A stretch of DNA of 64,000 bases from Rhodothermales bacterium (lineage in GTDB: Bacteria > Bacteroidota > Rhodothermia > Rhodothermales > UBA10348). Positions 9,732-18,236 of this stretch are shown one piece after another. Both the position numbers and the translations under genes were made by a program. A model generated the notes under the pieces. The model made no database searches, was not told the origin of the DNA, and saw only the letters and a list, made by a program, of their open reading frames with translations. How positions within the stretch are numbered: position 1 is the first letter of the stretch; each line of letters opens with the position of its first letter. The stretch spans positions 1 to 64,000 of the forward strand of contig JANJTM010000062.1 of the NCBI GenBank assembly GCA_024711125.1, written 5' to 3'.

Positions 9732-10057
9732 ACGACGCTGCCCCCATCCCGGTGGAAGACCTCGAGGCGAAGATCGTCGAGGCGATCCGGACGGTGTACG
9801 ACCCGGAGATTCCCGTCAACGTCTACGACCTGGGCCTGATCTACGGAATCAGGATCCATCCGGATCGCACGGTCAGCATCCGGATGACGCTCACGGCCCC
9901 GAACTGTCCCGCGGCCGGATTCCTTCCGTCCCAGGTCGAACAGCGTGTACGCGCCGTCGACGGCGTCACGGAGAGCGAGGTCGAACTCACGTTCGATCCG
10001 CCCTACCATCCCGACATGATGTCGGACGAAGCGAAGCTCGACCTCGGGTTCCTCTGA
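9728..10057 (+). CDS. SufT-like MIP18/DUF59 family Fe-S maturation protein
   Basis: A 109-aa protein of the MIP18 (formerly DUF59) family, whose members act late in Fe-S protein maturation. The signature DPEIPVNVYDLGLIY is at residues 25-39 and the conserved TAPNCPAAG, with its single cysteine, near residue 58. The C-terminal half has FDPPYHPDMMS, a usual family ending. It is the last gene of the suf operon and overlaps sufE by four bases, which supports a SufT role. The convergent TPM gene begins its stop codon one base after this stop, leaving no room for a terminator between them. Confidence 0.9.
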   Translation: MNDAAPIPVEDLEAKIVEAIRTVYDPEIPVNVYDLGLIYGIRIHPDRTVSIRMTLTAPNCPAAGFLPSQVEQRVRAVDGVTESEVELTFDPPYHPDMMSDEAKLDLGFL

Positions 10058-10058
10058 G

Positions 10059-10715
10059 TCAGTCGCCCCGATCGATGCGCAGCCGGTCCGGCAGCTCGTT
10101 CGCGTCGTCTGTGCGGATATCGACTCCCTTCGACCGGAGCAGTTCGCCGCATCTTCCGACGGCCGCGACGATGCCTTCGGCCGCCCTGCCCGCGCGGATG
10201 CCATCGCGAGCCAACGCCACGACCTCCACCCACTCGTCGGCCGACACCCGGGCGTTGATGCCCGAGTCCCCGAACACCTCGATCCGGCGCTCCAGGAGCG
10301 AGATGAACAGGAGAATTCCGGTTCGCTCGCGGGTGAGAAAGACTTCCTCCTCCACGAACGCCTGCATCGCCCGGCGGTGTACCGCGAGATCGATGGTGCC
10401 CCGTCCGGCAAACAGCCGGACTACCGGATCGACCCGGCGACCGAGTACGAAGCCGAGCACGGCGGTAGCGGCCGCGACACCGTGGAGAAACGACGGGTGG
10501 TCGGCCCAGGTGGCGTGCCAGTCCCCTTGAAGCAGTCGGAACGCCCACGCCGCGAGGGCGCCCGCGAGGCCGAAGACCGCTCCCGCGCGCCATGCCGCGG
10601 CTGCGTACCGCGACGACCGACGCGTGATGAACGGGACGATCTCGCCCGAAGTCTTGCCCTCGGCACCCTGGACGGCCCGGCGGATCGCTTCGAGATCGGC
10701 GTCGCTGAACGTCAT
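10059..10715 (-). CDS. TPM-domain membrane protein
   Basis: A 218-aa protein. Residues 5-30 (ADLEAIRRAVQGAEGKTSGEI) begin the TPM fold (TLP18.3/Psb32/MOLO-1 family), here interrupted by a hydrophobic region at residues 40-62 and 78-92 that should span the membrane twice. The TPM fold resumes around residue 110 (RTGILLFISLLERRIEVFGD), ending with the helical region GIVAAVGRCGELL. This matches the smaller bacterial class in which the domain follows or encloses two membrane helices. Cellular role unknown. It lies 4 bases downstream of the zinc-ribbon/TPR gene in the same operon. Confidence 0.75.
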   Translation of the reverse strand: MTFSDADLEAIRRAVQGAEGKTSGEIVPFITRRSSRYAAAAWRAGAVFGLAGALAAWAFRLLQGDWHATWADHPSFLHGVAAATAVLGFVLGRRVDPVVRLFAGRGTIDLAVHRRAMQAFVEEEVFLTRERTGILLFISLLERRIEVFGDSGINARVSADEWVEVVALARDGIRAGRAAEGIVAAVGRCGELLRSKGVDIRTDDANELPDRLRIDRGD

Positions 10716-10719
10716 CGCG

Positions 10720-11802
10720 TCAGTTGGCCGGCATGCCCTGCTGCCGTACCTGGAGGAGCGCCTGTTCGGCCAGCACGTACATCGGGTCCTGCGGATCGCC
10801 GACGATGCGCTGGACCTTCTCGAACTGGGCGATCGCCCCGTCGATCCGGTTGATCTGCAGGAGCATGATGCCGCGGTTGAAATTCGCCTGCACGTGCAGC
10901 GAGTCCACGGCCAGCACGGCGGCGTTCTCCTGGATCGCGAGCATCGGATTGTCGGGATCGCTCATGTACGCTACCGCCAGGTCGGTGCGGACATCGAGAT
11001 TGTCGGGCTCGAGTTCGAGCACCTTGCGATAAGCCGCGATCGCGGACTTGGCGAATCGAACGCGTTCCGGACCGTCGTGTACGTCCATCCAGTCGTAATA
11101 CAGGTTCCCGGCACGCTGCCAATCGGACGCCGTTCCGGTGAGCACCGCGATCGCTTCCTGCTCCGGTCCGGCCTTGTCGAAGCGACCCGCGGCGACCAGG
11201 GCGTCCACGATCAGGCGCAGCTTGGCGACCCGCTCCTCGCCCGAGAGACCCTCCGCCTCGGCCCGCAGCGCGTCAACCGTCGCCGCCACGTCGGCCGCGA
11301 GCGGCGTATCGACGGTCGGCATCGCCGTGGTCGGCTGTCCTTCGGCAGCCGGAGTCCCGGGAGCCTCGTCGCCGCTGCGCGCGGCATCGATGAGGAAGAA
11401 CGCGACGATGAGGATGAGCGCCGCCCCGAAGATGAGAGCGAGCCTGCGGCCCACGGACTGGGGACCGGCAGCCTCCGGCGCCCCGATTCCGCCCACGGGC
11501 GGCTGTACCGCGGGGGCCGGCTCGGGCGCGGCGCGGCGTGTCGCGGCTACGACCTGGAGCGAGGCCCCGCACTGTGCGCAGAATCGCGAACCCGTCGGAT
11601 TCTCCCACCCACACTGGTTGCAGAACACCGACGATGCCGCTTCCGGGGTCGGGGTTTCCTCGGGCGGCGCCGACGGAGCCGGCTCCGAAACGACGGTCTC
11701 GACCCGTGCGGGTCCGTCGGTGCCTACCGGCAGACCGCAGAGGTCACACTGCGCCGCCCCGGCGGGCAGGCGCGCACCGCATCCGTAGCAGATGGAATCC
11801 AT
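10720..11802 (-). CDS. Zinc-ribbon and TPR membrane protein
   Basis: A 360-aa protein with two N-terminal zinc ribbons: CYGCG...CDLCG at residues 5-23 and CNQCG...CAQCG at residues 60-80. A Pro/Ala-rich linker leads to one membrane helix (ALIFGAALILIVAFFLI, about residues 125-142). The C-terminal part, which should face the periplasm, has at least three TPR-like repeats (AYRKVLELEPDNLDVRTDL, AVLAVDSLHVQANFNRGI, AIAQFEKVQRIVGDPQDP). The start at 11802 is fixed by the first zinc ribbon; the frame is open for another 1.7 kb upstream, antisense to other genes. The HU-type gene ends 2 bases before it. Role unknown; a scaffold for protein contacts is plausible. Confidence 0.75.
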   Translation of the reverse strand: MDSICYGCGARLPAGAAQCDLCGLPVGTDGPARVETVVSEPAPSAPPEETPTPEAASSVFCNQCGWENPTGSRFCAQCGASLQVVAATRRAAPEPAPAVQPPVGGIGAPEAAGPQSVGRRLALIFGAALILIVAFFLIDAARSGDEAPGTPAAEGQPTTAMPTVDTPLAADVAATVDALRAEAEGLSGEERVAKLRLIVDALVAAGRFDKAGPEQEAIAVLTGTASDWQRAGNLYYDWMDVHDGPERVRFAKSAIAAYRKVLELEPDNLDVRTDLAVAYMSDPDNPMLAIQENAAVLAVDSLHVQANFNRGIMLLQINRIDGAIAQFEKVQRIVGDPQDPMYVLAEQALLQVRQQGMPAN

Positions 11803-11804
11803 GG

Positions 11805-12092
11805 TCAGTCGCTGACGGTCTCGTCCACCATGCGGCGGAACTCCTTGGAGGGCTTGAAATGCGGCACCACCGCAGACGGAACCGCGATGGGTTCGTTGGT
11901 GCGGGGATTCCGCGCCGAACGCGCGGCACGCTCCTGGACCAGGAACGTGCCGAAGCCCCGGAGGTCCACCCGCTCGCCGCGCAGCAGCGCTTCCTTGACC
12001 GAGTGGATGAAGCCGTTCACGACGGCCTCGGTTTCTACTTTCGTGAGGCCGGTTCCGGCCGACACCTGGTCTATGATATCCGCTTTCGTCAA
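11805..12092 (-). CDS. HU/IHF family nucleoid DNA-binding protein
   Basis: A 95-aa histone-like protein. It has the HU/IHF signature: GFGTFLVQERAARSARNPRT followed by NEPI, with the DNA-intercalating arm and its proline. The N-terminal LTKADIIDQVSAGTGL is the usual dimerisation helix. I chose the TTG at 12092 because it gives the standard length and is preceded by GGAGGAGACC, one of very few Shine-Dalgarno-like sequences in the window; extension to the next ATG (12179) would add 29 unrelated residues. It heads a minus-strand operon with the zinc-ribbon/TPR and TPM genes. Confidence 0.9.
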   Translation of the reverse strand: MTKADIIDQVSAGTGLTKVETEAVVNGFIHSVKEALLRGERVDLRGFGTFLVQERAARSARNPRTNEPIAVPSAVVPHFKPSKEFRRMVDETVSD

Positions 12093-12216
12093 GGTCTCCT
12101 CCAGTGGTGATCGCGGGTGCTGAACGCCGGGCCTGCGGGCATGATCCGGCGGAAAACCGTTCCGCAGCGACCTTCGCACCCTCTTGACGCAGGTGGCTTG
12201 CCACGGACCCCGCGGC

Positions 12217-12224
12217 TATCTTGC
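12217..12224 (+). promoter_or_regulatory. Candidate -7 element (TATCTTGC) for the acyltransferase
   Basis: TATCTTGC lies 22 bases before the ATG at 12247, in the divergent region between the HU gene and the acyltransferase. A TTG at 12198-12200 is 16 bases upstream, shorter than the usual spacing. The same octamer is found at 1119 and at 21073 on the minus strand. Confidence 0.4.
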
Positions 12225-12246
12225 GGGCGCACGAAAGACCGCCCGC

Positions 12247-13425
12247 ATGACGCCCGTCCGCACCCCCCGCCACCTGGTCAGCGAGGCGCTGCTGCGCGGT
12301 GCCGTGTCGCCGATCGTCCGTGGCCTCTGGAGGACACGCATCGACGAGGACAGCTTCGGGCGGATCGACGGCCCGTGTTTCCTGTACGGAAACCACTCGA
12401 ACAACCTCGACGCCTTCATTTTCAACGTATTCCGACCCTGGGGCACCGCAACGGCCGGCGTCCTGACGGCCGAGTACATGCGGTCGGGTGCCGTGGCCTG
12501 GGCGCTCGGCGGAATCGGCCTTCTCGGCACGCGCAAGAGGGTTCCCGAGCCCCACCTCGTCCCGCGCATCCTGCGACTCCTGGACGCGGGACGGGCCGTC
12601 TTCATCTATCCCGAGGGCGGAAGACGCTGGGACGGCCGGCCCGCCCCATGGATCGAGGCCACGGCCAAGCTCTTTTCCCGCGTCGGTGTACCCGTCTACC
12701 CGGTGCTCACGCACGGCTCGTACGTCGCCTGGCCCCGCTGGGCCGCGTACCCGCGCCCGGCCCGCGTGCGCGTAGAGGTCGCGCCCGCGGTGCCGGTTTC
12801 CCGCTCCCTGCCGTTGGAGGAGAACCTTCGCCTGCTCCGACAGCCCATCGCTTTCGACGAGAACGTCGCCCCGGACGACGTGCGGCCCCGGTGGGCCTTT
12901 CGACCGGCCGACGGGATCGAACGGCTCCTCTACCGCGATCCCATTTCGGGCGAAAGCGGTGCGCTCTTCACGCCCGACGGCGAGACCATCCGGAACCGGG
13001 ACCGCAGCGTTCGCTGGCGCATGCTGCCCGATTCCCGGATCCTCGACGAGCGGACCGGCGAGGTGCTCCTGACCGGCGACCTCTACGCGCAGATCCGGGC
13101 CATGCCGTTGGAACCCGGACCCGACGGAGCGCTCCTGGAGGCTCTCGTCGACCATTGGGCAGGGGGCCTCGACGGCGCCCGGACCCGGGTCGGCCTGGTC
13201 CGTATCCGCCTTTTCGACGATCGGCTCGAGATCGACGACGCGCACCACGTGCGCACGATTCCGATGTCCTCCATCTTCTATTCGGGTCTCGAGCGGAATC
13301 ACAAGTGGGAGGTCACCCTGTCGGACCGGATCCTGCGATTCGACTTCGTGTTCTCCGGATCGGCGCTGCAGTGGGACGATGCGGTCGCCCCGCGCCTGGC
13401 CCTGCTTCGCCGCGGAGGAGAGTGA
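12247..13425 (+). CDS. PlsC-like acyltransferase with unusual C-terminal extension
   Basis: A 392-aa protein. Its first half carries the glycerol-phosphate acyltransferase motifs: block I NHSNNLD (the HxxxxD pair, His at about residue 51) and block III FIYPEGGRRWDG near residue 120. These enzymes transfer acyl groups to glycerol phosphates or related acceptors at the inner membrane face. The second half, from about residue 195, has no family I recognise: it contains ADGIERLLYRDPISGESGA and a beta-rich stretch to the end, about 200 aa more than PlsC. The ATG at 12247 follows a -7 element; a TTG at 12184 in the same frame would lie upstream of that element. The next gene starts 1 base after the stop. 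Confidence 0.75.
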   Translation: MTPVRTPRHLVSEALLRGAVSPIVRGLWRTRIDEDSFGRIDGPCFLYGNHSNNLDAFIFNVFRPWGTATAGVLTAEYMRSGAVAWALGGIGLLGTRKRVPEPHLVPRILRLLDAGRAVFIYPEGGRRWDGRPAPWIEATAKLFSRVGVPVYPVLTHGSYVAWPRWAAYPRPARVRVEVAPAVPVSRSLPLEENLRLLRQPIAFDENVAPDDVRPRWAFRPADGIERLLYRDPISGESGALFTPDGETIRNRDRSVRWRMLPDSRILDERTGEVLLTGDLYAQIRAMPLEPGPDGALLEALVDHWAGGLDGARTRVGLVRIRLFDDRLEIDDAHHVRTIPMSSIFYSGLERNHKWEVTLSDRILRFDFVFSGSALQWDDAVAPRLALLRRGGE

Positions 13426-13426
13426 C

Positions 13427-14809
13427 GTGGAGTCCTGGACGATCCGCGTGTCGCTCTTCGAGCTGCTCACCGACGTCGCGGCGATCGGTGCCTGCCTGAT
13501 CGTCGCCACCGTCGCCCGCCGCTACTGGCCCCTGCTGCAACGGTACCTCGTTCCGAACGCCCTCGTCGCCGGGTTCCTCGGACTGGCGCTCGGGCCCGAG
13601 GCCGCCGGCCTCCTGAAGTTCCCCATCGACCGCATGGGAGCGTATGTCTACCATCTGCTCGCCCTGACGTTCATCGCGGTCGGGCTGCTGGGCGGAGGGG
13701 GACGGCGATCCTCCGGGGCCGTCCACATGGGGTTCATGCAGGTAATGTCGATGCTGCTCCAGGGGCTCACGGGGCTCGTCGTGATGTTCCTCGTGGTGCG
13801 CCTGGTCGCACCCGACCTGCACATCGCGGCCGGCATGCTGCTTCCGCTCGGTTTCGCGATGGGTCCGGGCATCGCCTATTCCATCGGCCAGTCGTGGTCG
13901 GCCTACGGGTTCGCCGAGGGAGCCTCGGTAGGGCTGACGCTGGCCGCCGTCGGGTACGTCGTGGCCTATTTCCTCGGCGTGGTCATCGTCAACCGGGGCA
14001 TGGCGAGAGGCAGGTTTTCCCGCCCGGCCGAGTCGACGGATCCCGACGTGGAGCGTACCGGGATCGTCCCCCCGGGGGCCGGCGGCACCGCCGGCCGCCT
14101 GACCTTCTTCCCGGGGGCGATCGAGCCCCTCGCGTTCCATGCCGCGCTGATAGGGGTTCTGTATGCCGCGACGTACTGGATCTCGGCCGGCATCGCATCG
14201 GCCCTGCTGGCCGCGGGCCTGGCGGCCGAGGTTCCCATCGTCTGGTCATTCCATTTCATCCTGGGCAACCTCCTCGCGCTGGCCGTTCGCGCACTCATGG
14301 GTCGATTCGGCGTCGCGCACCTGGTCGACGAGGGTCTGACGCACCGCCTTACCGGCCTCGCGGTGGATTTTCTCATCGCGGCCTCCATCATGGCGATCTC
14401 GATCGGAATGGCGTGGCGTTACGCGCTTCCGATCGTGCTCCTTTCGATCGCGGGCACGGCCGTCACGTGGTGGGCGCTCCTGCGCGCGGCGAGGATCGTC
14501 TTCCGCGACCACGGCTTCGAACGGTTCGTCGGCCTGTTCGGCGAGATGACGGGCACGCTGGCATCCGGCCTCGCACTGGTACGCATCACCGATCCGGAGT
14601 ACCGCTCGCCGGTCGCGCAGGACCTCGTCCTGTCGAGCGGAATGGCCCTCGCCCTCGGATTCCCGTTGTTCGTGGTGATCAACCTTCCGTTCACGGCCTA
14701 TGCGGGCTCGCTCGGGGGCTACGCCGTGGTCGCGCTGGTGGAGGCGGGGTACCTGGCGCTGCTCCTTCTCGCCTGGTGGGCCTACACGCGCAGGGACGTC
14801 GCGGGCTGA
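13427..14809 (+). CDS. GltS-type sodium/glutamate symporter family protein
   Basis: A 460-aa integral membrane protein with roughly 10-12 hydrophobic segments, similar in layout to the GltS sodium:glutamate symporters: an N-terminal half with YLVPNALVAGFLGLALGP and GLLGGGG, and a C-terminal half with MTGTLASGLALVRITDP, which resembles the GltS pore loop region. The central loop (residues 190-240) is hydrophilic. The start is the GTG at 13427, 1 base after the acyltransferase stop; GGAGGAG just upstream could act as ribosome binding site but also encodes the acyltransferase C-terminus. Substrate is not certain; glutamate is the family default. Confidence 0.7.
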   Translation: MESWTIRVSLFELLTDVAAIGACLIVATVARRYWPLLQRYLVPNALVAGFLGLALGPEAAGLLKFPIDRMGAYVYHLLALTFIAVGLLGGGGRRSSGAVHMGFMQVMSMLLQGLTGLVVMFLVVRLVAPDLHIAAGMLLPLGFAMGPGIAYSIGQSWSAYGFAEGASVGLTLAAVGYVVAYFLGVVIVNRGMARGRFSRPAESTDPDVERTGIVPPGAGGTAGRLTFFPGAIEPLAFHAALIGVLYAATYWISAGIASALLAAGLAAEVPIVWSFHFILGNLLALAVRALMGRFGVAHLVDEGLTHRLTGLAVDFLIAASIMAISIGMAWRYALPIVLLSIAGTAVTWWALLRAARIVFRDHGFERFVGLFGEMTGTLASGLALVRITDPEYRSPVAQDLVLSSGMALALGFPLFVVINLPFTAYAGSLGGYAVVALVEAGYLALLLLAWWAYTRRDVAG

Positions 14810-14868
14810 ACGGGAACGCGGCGCCCGCCCCCGGGTTTGGTGCTCACCCGAACCCATCTCATTTCCCC

Positions 14869-15420
14869 ATGCGATTCCTTTCCGCGTTCGCCCTGCTCCT
14901 GGCACTCGCCGCCCCGGCATCAGCCCAGGAGAGCGTTCCTGCCCCGAATCCGCGCCCGAGCCCGCTCATGCTGGCCAAGACGCAGCTCGGCGACACGTAC
15001 GTCAAGATCCACTACGGCTCGCCGCAGCGCCGCCATCCGCAGTCCGGCGAAATCCGGACCATCTTCGGCGGCATCGTTCCCTATGGCCAGGTCTGGCGCA
15101 CGGGCGCCAACGAAGCGACCGAGATCACCTTCACCGGAGACCTCATGGTCGGGAACGCGCACCTTCCGGCCGGCACCTACGCGCTGTACACCATCCCCGG
15201 CGAGACCGAGTGGACGGTCATCCTCTCGAAGGCAGTCGGGCAGTGGGGCTCGTTCTCGTACGACCAGGCACAGGACGCGGCCCGCGTCACCGTCCCGGCC
15301 GGGCGATCGGACAAGACCTACGAAGCCTTCACGATCGCATTCGAGGAAGCCCCGGGCGGCGCCCACCTCGTCCTGGCGTGGGAGAATACGCAGGTGCGTG
15401 TGCCGGTCATGGCCCACTGA
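14869..15420 (+). CDS. Secreted DUF2911 family protein
   Basis: A 183-aa protein with a clear signal peptide (MRFLSAFALLLALAAPASAQ, cleavage after ASA). The mature part is DUF2911: the markers are VKIHYGSPQRR near residue 46, WRTGANEATEITFT near residue 79, and LPAGTYALYTIPGE near residue 104. Proteins of this family are widespread in Bacteroidota and relatives, and no activity is known. A 59-base gap separates it from the symporter. A strong hairpin follows the stop. Confidence 0.85.
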   Translation: MRFLSAFALLLALAAPASAQESVPAPNPRPSPLMLAKTQLGDTYVKIHYGSPQRRHPQSGEIRTIFGGIVPYGQVWRTGANEATEITFTGDLMVGNAHLPAGTYALYTIPGETEWTVILSKAVGQWGSFSYDQAQDAARVTVPAGRSDKTYEAFTIAFEEAPGGAHLVLAWENTQVRVPVMAH

Positions 15421-15446
15421 CCTCGGACCGAAGTCCATACGTGGAA

Positions 15447-15475
15447 CGGCCCTCCGCGCTCGGCGCGGGGGGCCG
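15447..15475. terminator. Strong GC hairpin, probable bidirectional terminator
   Basis: CGGCCCTCCGCGC (15447-15459) pairs with GCGCGGGGGGCCG (15463-15475) over 13 bases with one G-U pair and a TCG loop. It lies in the 64-base gap between the DUF2911 gene and the convergent TonB receptor gene. On the plus strand it is followed by TTCGCGTTCC, a poor T-run. Confidence 0.55.
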
Positions 15476-15484
15476 TTCGCGTTC

Positions 15485-18193
15485 CTAGCGGACCCGGTAC
15501 CGCAGTTCGAACGACGGCTGAAGGCCCAGGTCGTAGACGTCCACGGCGACCGTCTGCACCGTCGCGCCGGGCATGCCGGTTTCGGTCACCGTCGGCACGG
15601 CGGCGCGGTACCACGTGTTGTTCCGGTCGTACGCGTTGAACACTCCCAGCCGCAGGGAGAAGGTGCCGGGCCGCGAGCGGAATCCGGCCTGGACGCTGAG
15701 ATCGAGCCGGTGGTACACCGGGAGCCGATCCACCTCGGCGGGATCCACGAAACGAAGGGCGTTCGGAAGCCCCGAAGCCACCATCCACGTAGCCGCCACG
15801 GACCAGGTCTCGCCGCGGCCGGCCTGTACCGTGAACGTGCCCTGGTGCGTGCGGTCCCAGGGCGCCGGAAACCTCCGGCCGGACTGCACCATGGGGTGCT
15901 CCAGTTCGGCACGTGACCAGGCATATCCCTGCGTCAGCAGGACGCCCGGCAGGCTCGCCCGAAGGAGCACCTCGAGCCCCCGGGCCGACCCGCCCGCATC
16001 GTTGAGCCACGGCCGGCCGAGAAGGCCGCCCGTCACCAGGCCGCGGGCTTCGGCCACGGTTTCGTGGAGCCGGACGTTGCGGTAGTCCTTGACGTAGCCC
16101 TCCACGCTCACGGCAAATCCCCTGCCCGGACGGGCTTGCAGCCCCAGCGTCACGTAATCCACGCGGGTCGGGGCTTCGTCCGGGTCGGCGAGGATCCAGA
16201 GGTCGGTATAGCCCTCGTTCTCCACCGAAATCCGGTGCAGGAACTGGTGATTGCGGCTGTACCCCGCCGTCGCGGTGACCCGGCCTCCTTCGAACAGGCG
16301 GACCGTCGCCCGCGGACTCAATACCGCCTGCCGGCCGGACCACGTCTGCACCCGCAGGCCCAGGTCTCCTCCGAGCGTGCTGCCGCGGGGCAGCGAGAAC
16401 GACCCGTACGCGTCCACCTGGACGGCATCGCGTTCGAGGAAGTAATCGGATCGGCCGAGGGAGTTCTCCTCGAGACGCATTCCGTAGGCGTCCGCGGCAA
16501 GGCCCACGGTCCACGCGCCCCCGGCGCGTGAAGCCACGGTCCAGTCTACGCCCATGCGTCCCTGCGCCAACCGGGATTCGTTGGACAGCGGAGCGACGCG
16601 ACGCAGGGGCGCGCCCCCCGCGCCGTTGCCCGGTCCGGGCATGTTTCCGGGCGCCCATTCCCGACCCGCGTACACGAAATCCTCCTTGCGGTACGACGCC
16701 CCGTACCGGGAAAATCCGGCAAGCGCCGAAACCAGGCCGCGCTCCACGGGCACGCGGGCCTGCAGGCTCGTGGTCGCCGATCCCCACCGGCTGCTCGTGC
16801 CGGCGTCCACCCGGTGGATCACGAACGTCCCGTTGGGACGCCGAACGCCCGGAAGCAGGCGCTCGGCCTCATAGGCGGCCTCGTCGCCGCCGGCGTACGC
16901 GCTCCAGGATATCCTCGCGCCGGACGCCGTCTCCCGGTCGTAGCGTGCGTGCGCGTCGTAATACGCGGCGTCCGGATCCGAAAGCAGTCGGAATCCGCCG
17001 GGAAGCGCCGTGCCGGAAGGCAATTCGCCGGTGCGACGCCCGAGGTCCAACCCCATCGCGATGAGGTCCGTCGAGCCCAGCCAATCCACTGCGCCCAGGT
17101 ACGACCGGCGCCCCGAGACCAGCCAGCTTCCGCCAAGGAGCGGTCCCTCCACCGTACCGCGCACGGCGCTGGCCCCGATCCCGGCGTTCCCGGACCATGC
17201 ACGGGCGTTGCCGCTGCGGGTAACCATCGAGACCGTCCCTCCGGGCGGTGCCTGGTATCCCGCGGGCGCCACCCCGTAAAACAGGCCGACGGTCTGCAGC
17301 GCGTCGTCGTTGAACGCGTCGAACAGGCCGAACAGGTGCTCACGGGAGTAGACCGGCATACCGTCGAGAAGGACCTGGAATCCGTCGGCCCGGCTGCCCC
17401 GTACGGTCGGACCGTCGCTCATCGCGGTCGAAATGGAGACGGCGGGCAGCACCTGGAGGGAGCGCATGAGCCCCGATTCCCCGAGCGGCGCCACGACGCC
17501 GGGACGCAGCAGGTGAACCCACGAGGTGTCCAGCTCCGTGACCAGGACCGAAGCGCTCACGAGAACCTCGGACCCGATGATGGGCTGCTCCTCGAGCGGA
17601 AACGTCACCTCGGGGATCGATCCGTCGGTCGGCACGCGAACCGTCAGCGGATGGTACCCGACGAACGAAGCCGTCGCCGACAGCGTGTCGGCAGCCTCCC
17701 GCGTGACGATCTCGAACTGGCCGGCTGCGTCGGAGACGACGCCGCGAAGCTGTCCCTCCGACAGCCAGCTCACGGTCGCGAACGGCAGCGGTGCGCCCGA
17801 AGCCGAGTCGCGGACGCGCCCCCGAAGCCTGCGCGCAGGCGGTCGGTCCGGTTCGTGCGGAATCACGAGGACCTGGTGGCGCCCCGCATCGCTCGCCAGC
17901 GTCAGCCCGACCGTCTCGAGCGCGTCGGCCAGGTCCTCCACGACACGATCGGGCGTCGACTCGAACGTCACCGAGCGGCCCGACACCAACGCGTCCCGGT
18001 ACAGGAATCGCCATGGGGTGGCGAGCTCGATCTCCCGGATGACCTCGGCAACGGGCCGGCGTTCGAACTGGAGGCGGTCCTGGGCTGCGGCAGGCCGTAC
18101 CCCGGCCGCCAGGAGCAGCAGCAGAATGCACGTCGGCGGGCCGGACCACCCGACCCGCCGACGCAATGGCCTCTTTTCGCCCCGCGGGTTCAT
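15485..18193 (-). CDS. TonB-dependent receptor with STN signalling domain
   Basis: A 902-aa outer-membrane receptor. After the signal peptide (ending RPAAAQ) comes an STN domain (residues 38-105, LQFERRPVAEVIREIE and LETVGLTLAS), the module through which FecA-type receptors signal to a FecR anti-sigma factor. A carboxypeptidase-regulatory-like domain follows (about 118-200, GRVRDSASGAPLPFATV), then a plug (about 215-330, with VRGSRADGFQVLLDGMPVY) and a barrel to the end, closing with ELRYRVR. The ATG at 18193 gives a compact signal peptide; an ATG at 18217 is possible. It is the last gene of the sigma/lipoprotein/FecR operon, 43 bases after fecR. Ligand unknown. Confidence 0.88.
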   Translation of the reverse strand: MNPRGEKRPLRRRVGWSGPPTCILLLLLAAGVRPAAAQDRLQFERRPVAEVIREIELATPWRFLYRDALVSGRSVTFESTPDRVVEDLADALETVGLTLASDAGRHQVLVIPHEPDRPPARRLRGRVRDSASGAPLPFATVSWLSEGQLRGVVSDAAGQFEIVTREAADTLSATASFVGYHPLTVRVPTDGSIPEVTFPLEEQPIIGSEVLVSASVLVTELDTSWVHLLRPGVVAPLGESGLMRSLQVLPAVSISTAMSDGPTVRGSRADGFQVLLDGMPVYSREHLFGLFDAFNDDALQTVGLFYGVAPAGYQAPPGGTVSMVTRSGNARAWSGNAGIGASAVRGTVEGPLLGGSWLVSGRRSYLGAVDWLGSTDLIAMGLDLGRRTGELPSGTALPGGFRLLSDPDAAYYDAHARYDRETASGARISWSAYAGGDEAAYEAERLLPGVRRPNGTFVIHRVDAGTSSRWGSATTSLQARVPVERGLVSALAGFSRYGASYRKEDFVYAGREWAPGNMPGPGNGAGGAPLRRVAPLSNESRLAQGRMGVDWTVASRAGGAWTVGLAADAYGMRLEENSLGRSDYFLERDAVQVDAYGSFSLPRGSTLGGDLGLRVQTWSGRQAVLSPRATVRLFEGGRVTATAGYSRNHQFLHRISVENEGYTDLWILADPDEAPTRVDYVTLGLQARPGRGFAVSVEGYVKDYRNVRLHETVAEARGLVTGGLLGRPWLNDAGGSARGLEVLLRASLPGVLLTQGYAWSRAELEHPMVQSGRRFPAPWDRTHQGTFTVQAGRGETWSVAATWMVASGLPNALRFVDPAEVDRLPVYHRLDLSVQAGFRSRPGTFSLRLGVFNAYDRNNTWYRAAVPTVTETGMPGATVQTVAVDVYDLGLQPSFELRYRVR

Positions 18194-18236
18194 GGCGAGG
18201 GGTACCGTTCCGACCATCGCCGGTTTCGTTCACCTG

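Noticed and set aside
12184-12246. TTG start for the acyltransferase
   Set aside because: It would add 21 residues, and the likely -7 element TATCTTGC (12217) lies inside this stretch; the ATG at 12247 is more natural.
13415-13421. GGAGGAG as a Shine-Dalgarno sequence for the GTG at 13427
   Set aside because: It also encodes the end of the preceding protein, and other non-ATG starts in the window (45564, 25803) have no such sequence, so no rule can be drawn.
11803-13509. Upstream extension of the zinc-ribbon/TPR frame on the minus strand
   Set aside because: The frame is open for 1.7 kb more but covers the HU gene in another frame and the acyltransferase on the other strand; the zinc ribbon at the MDSICYGCG start marks the true N-terminus.
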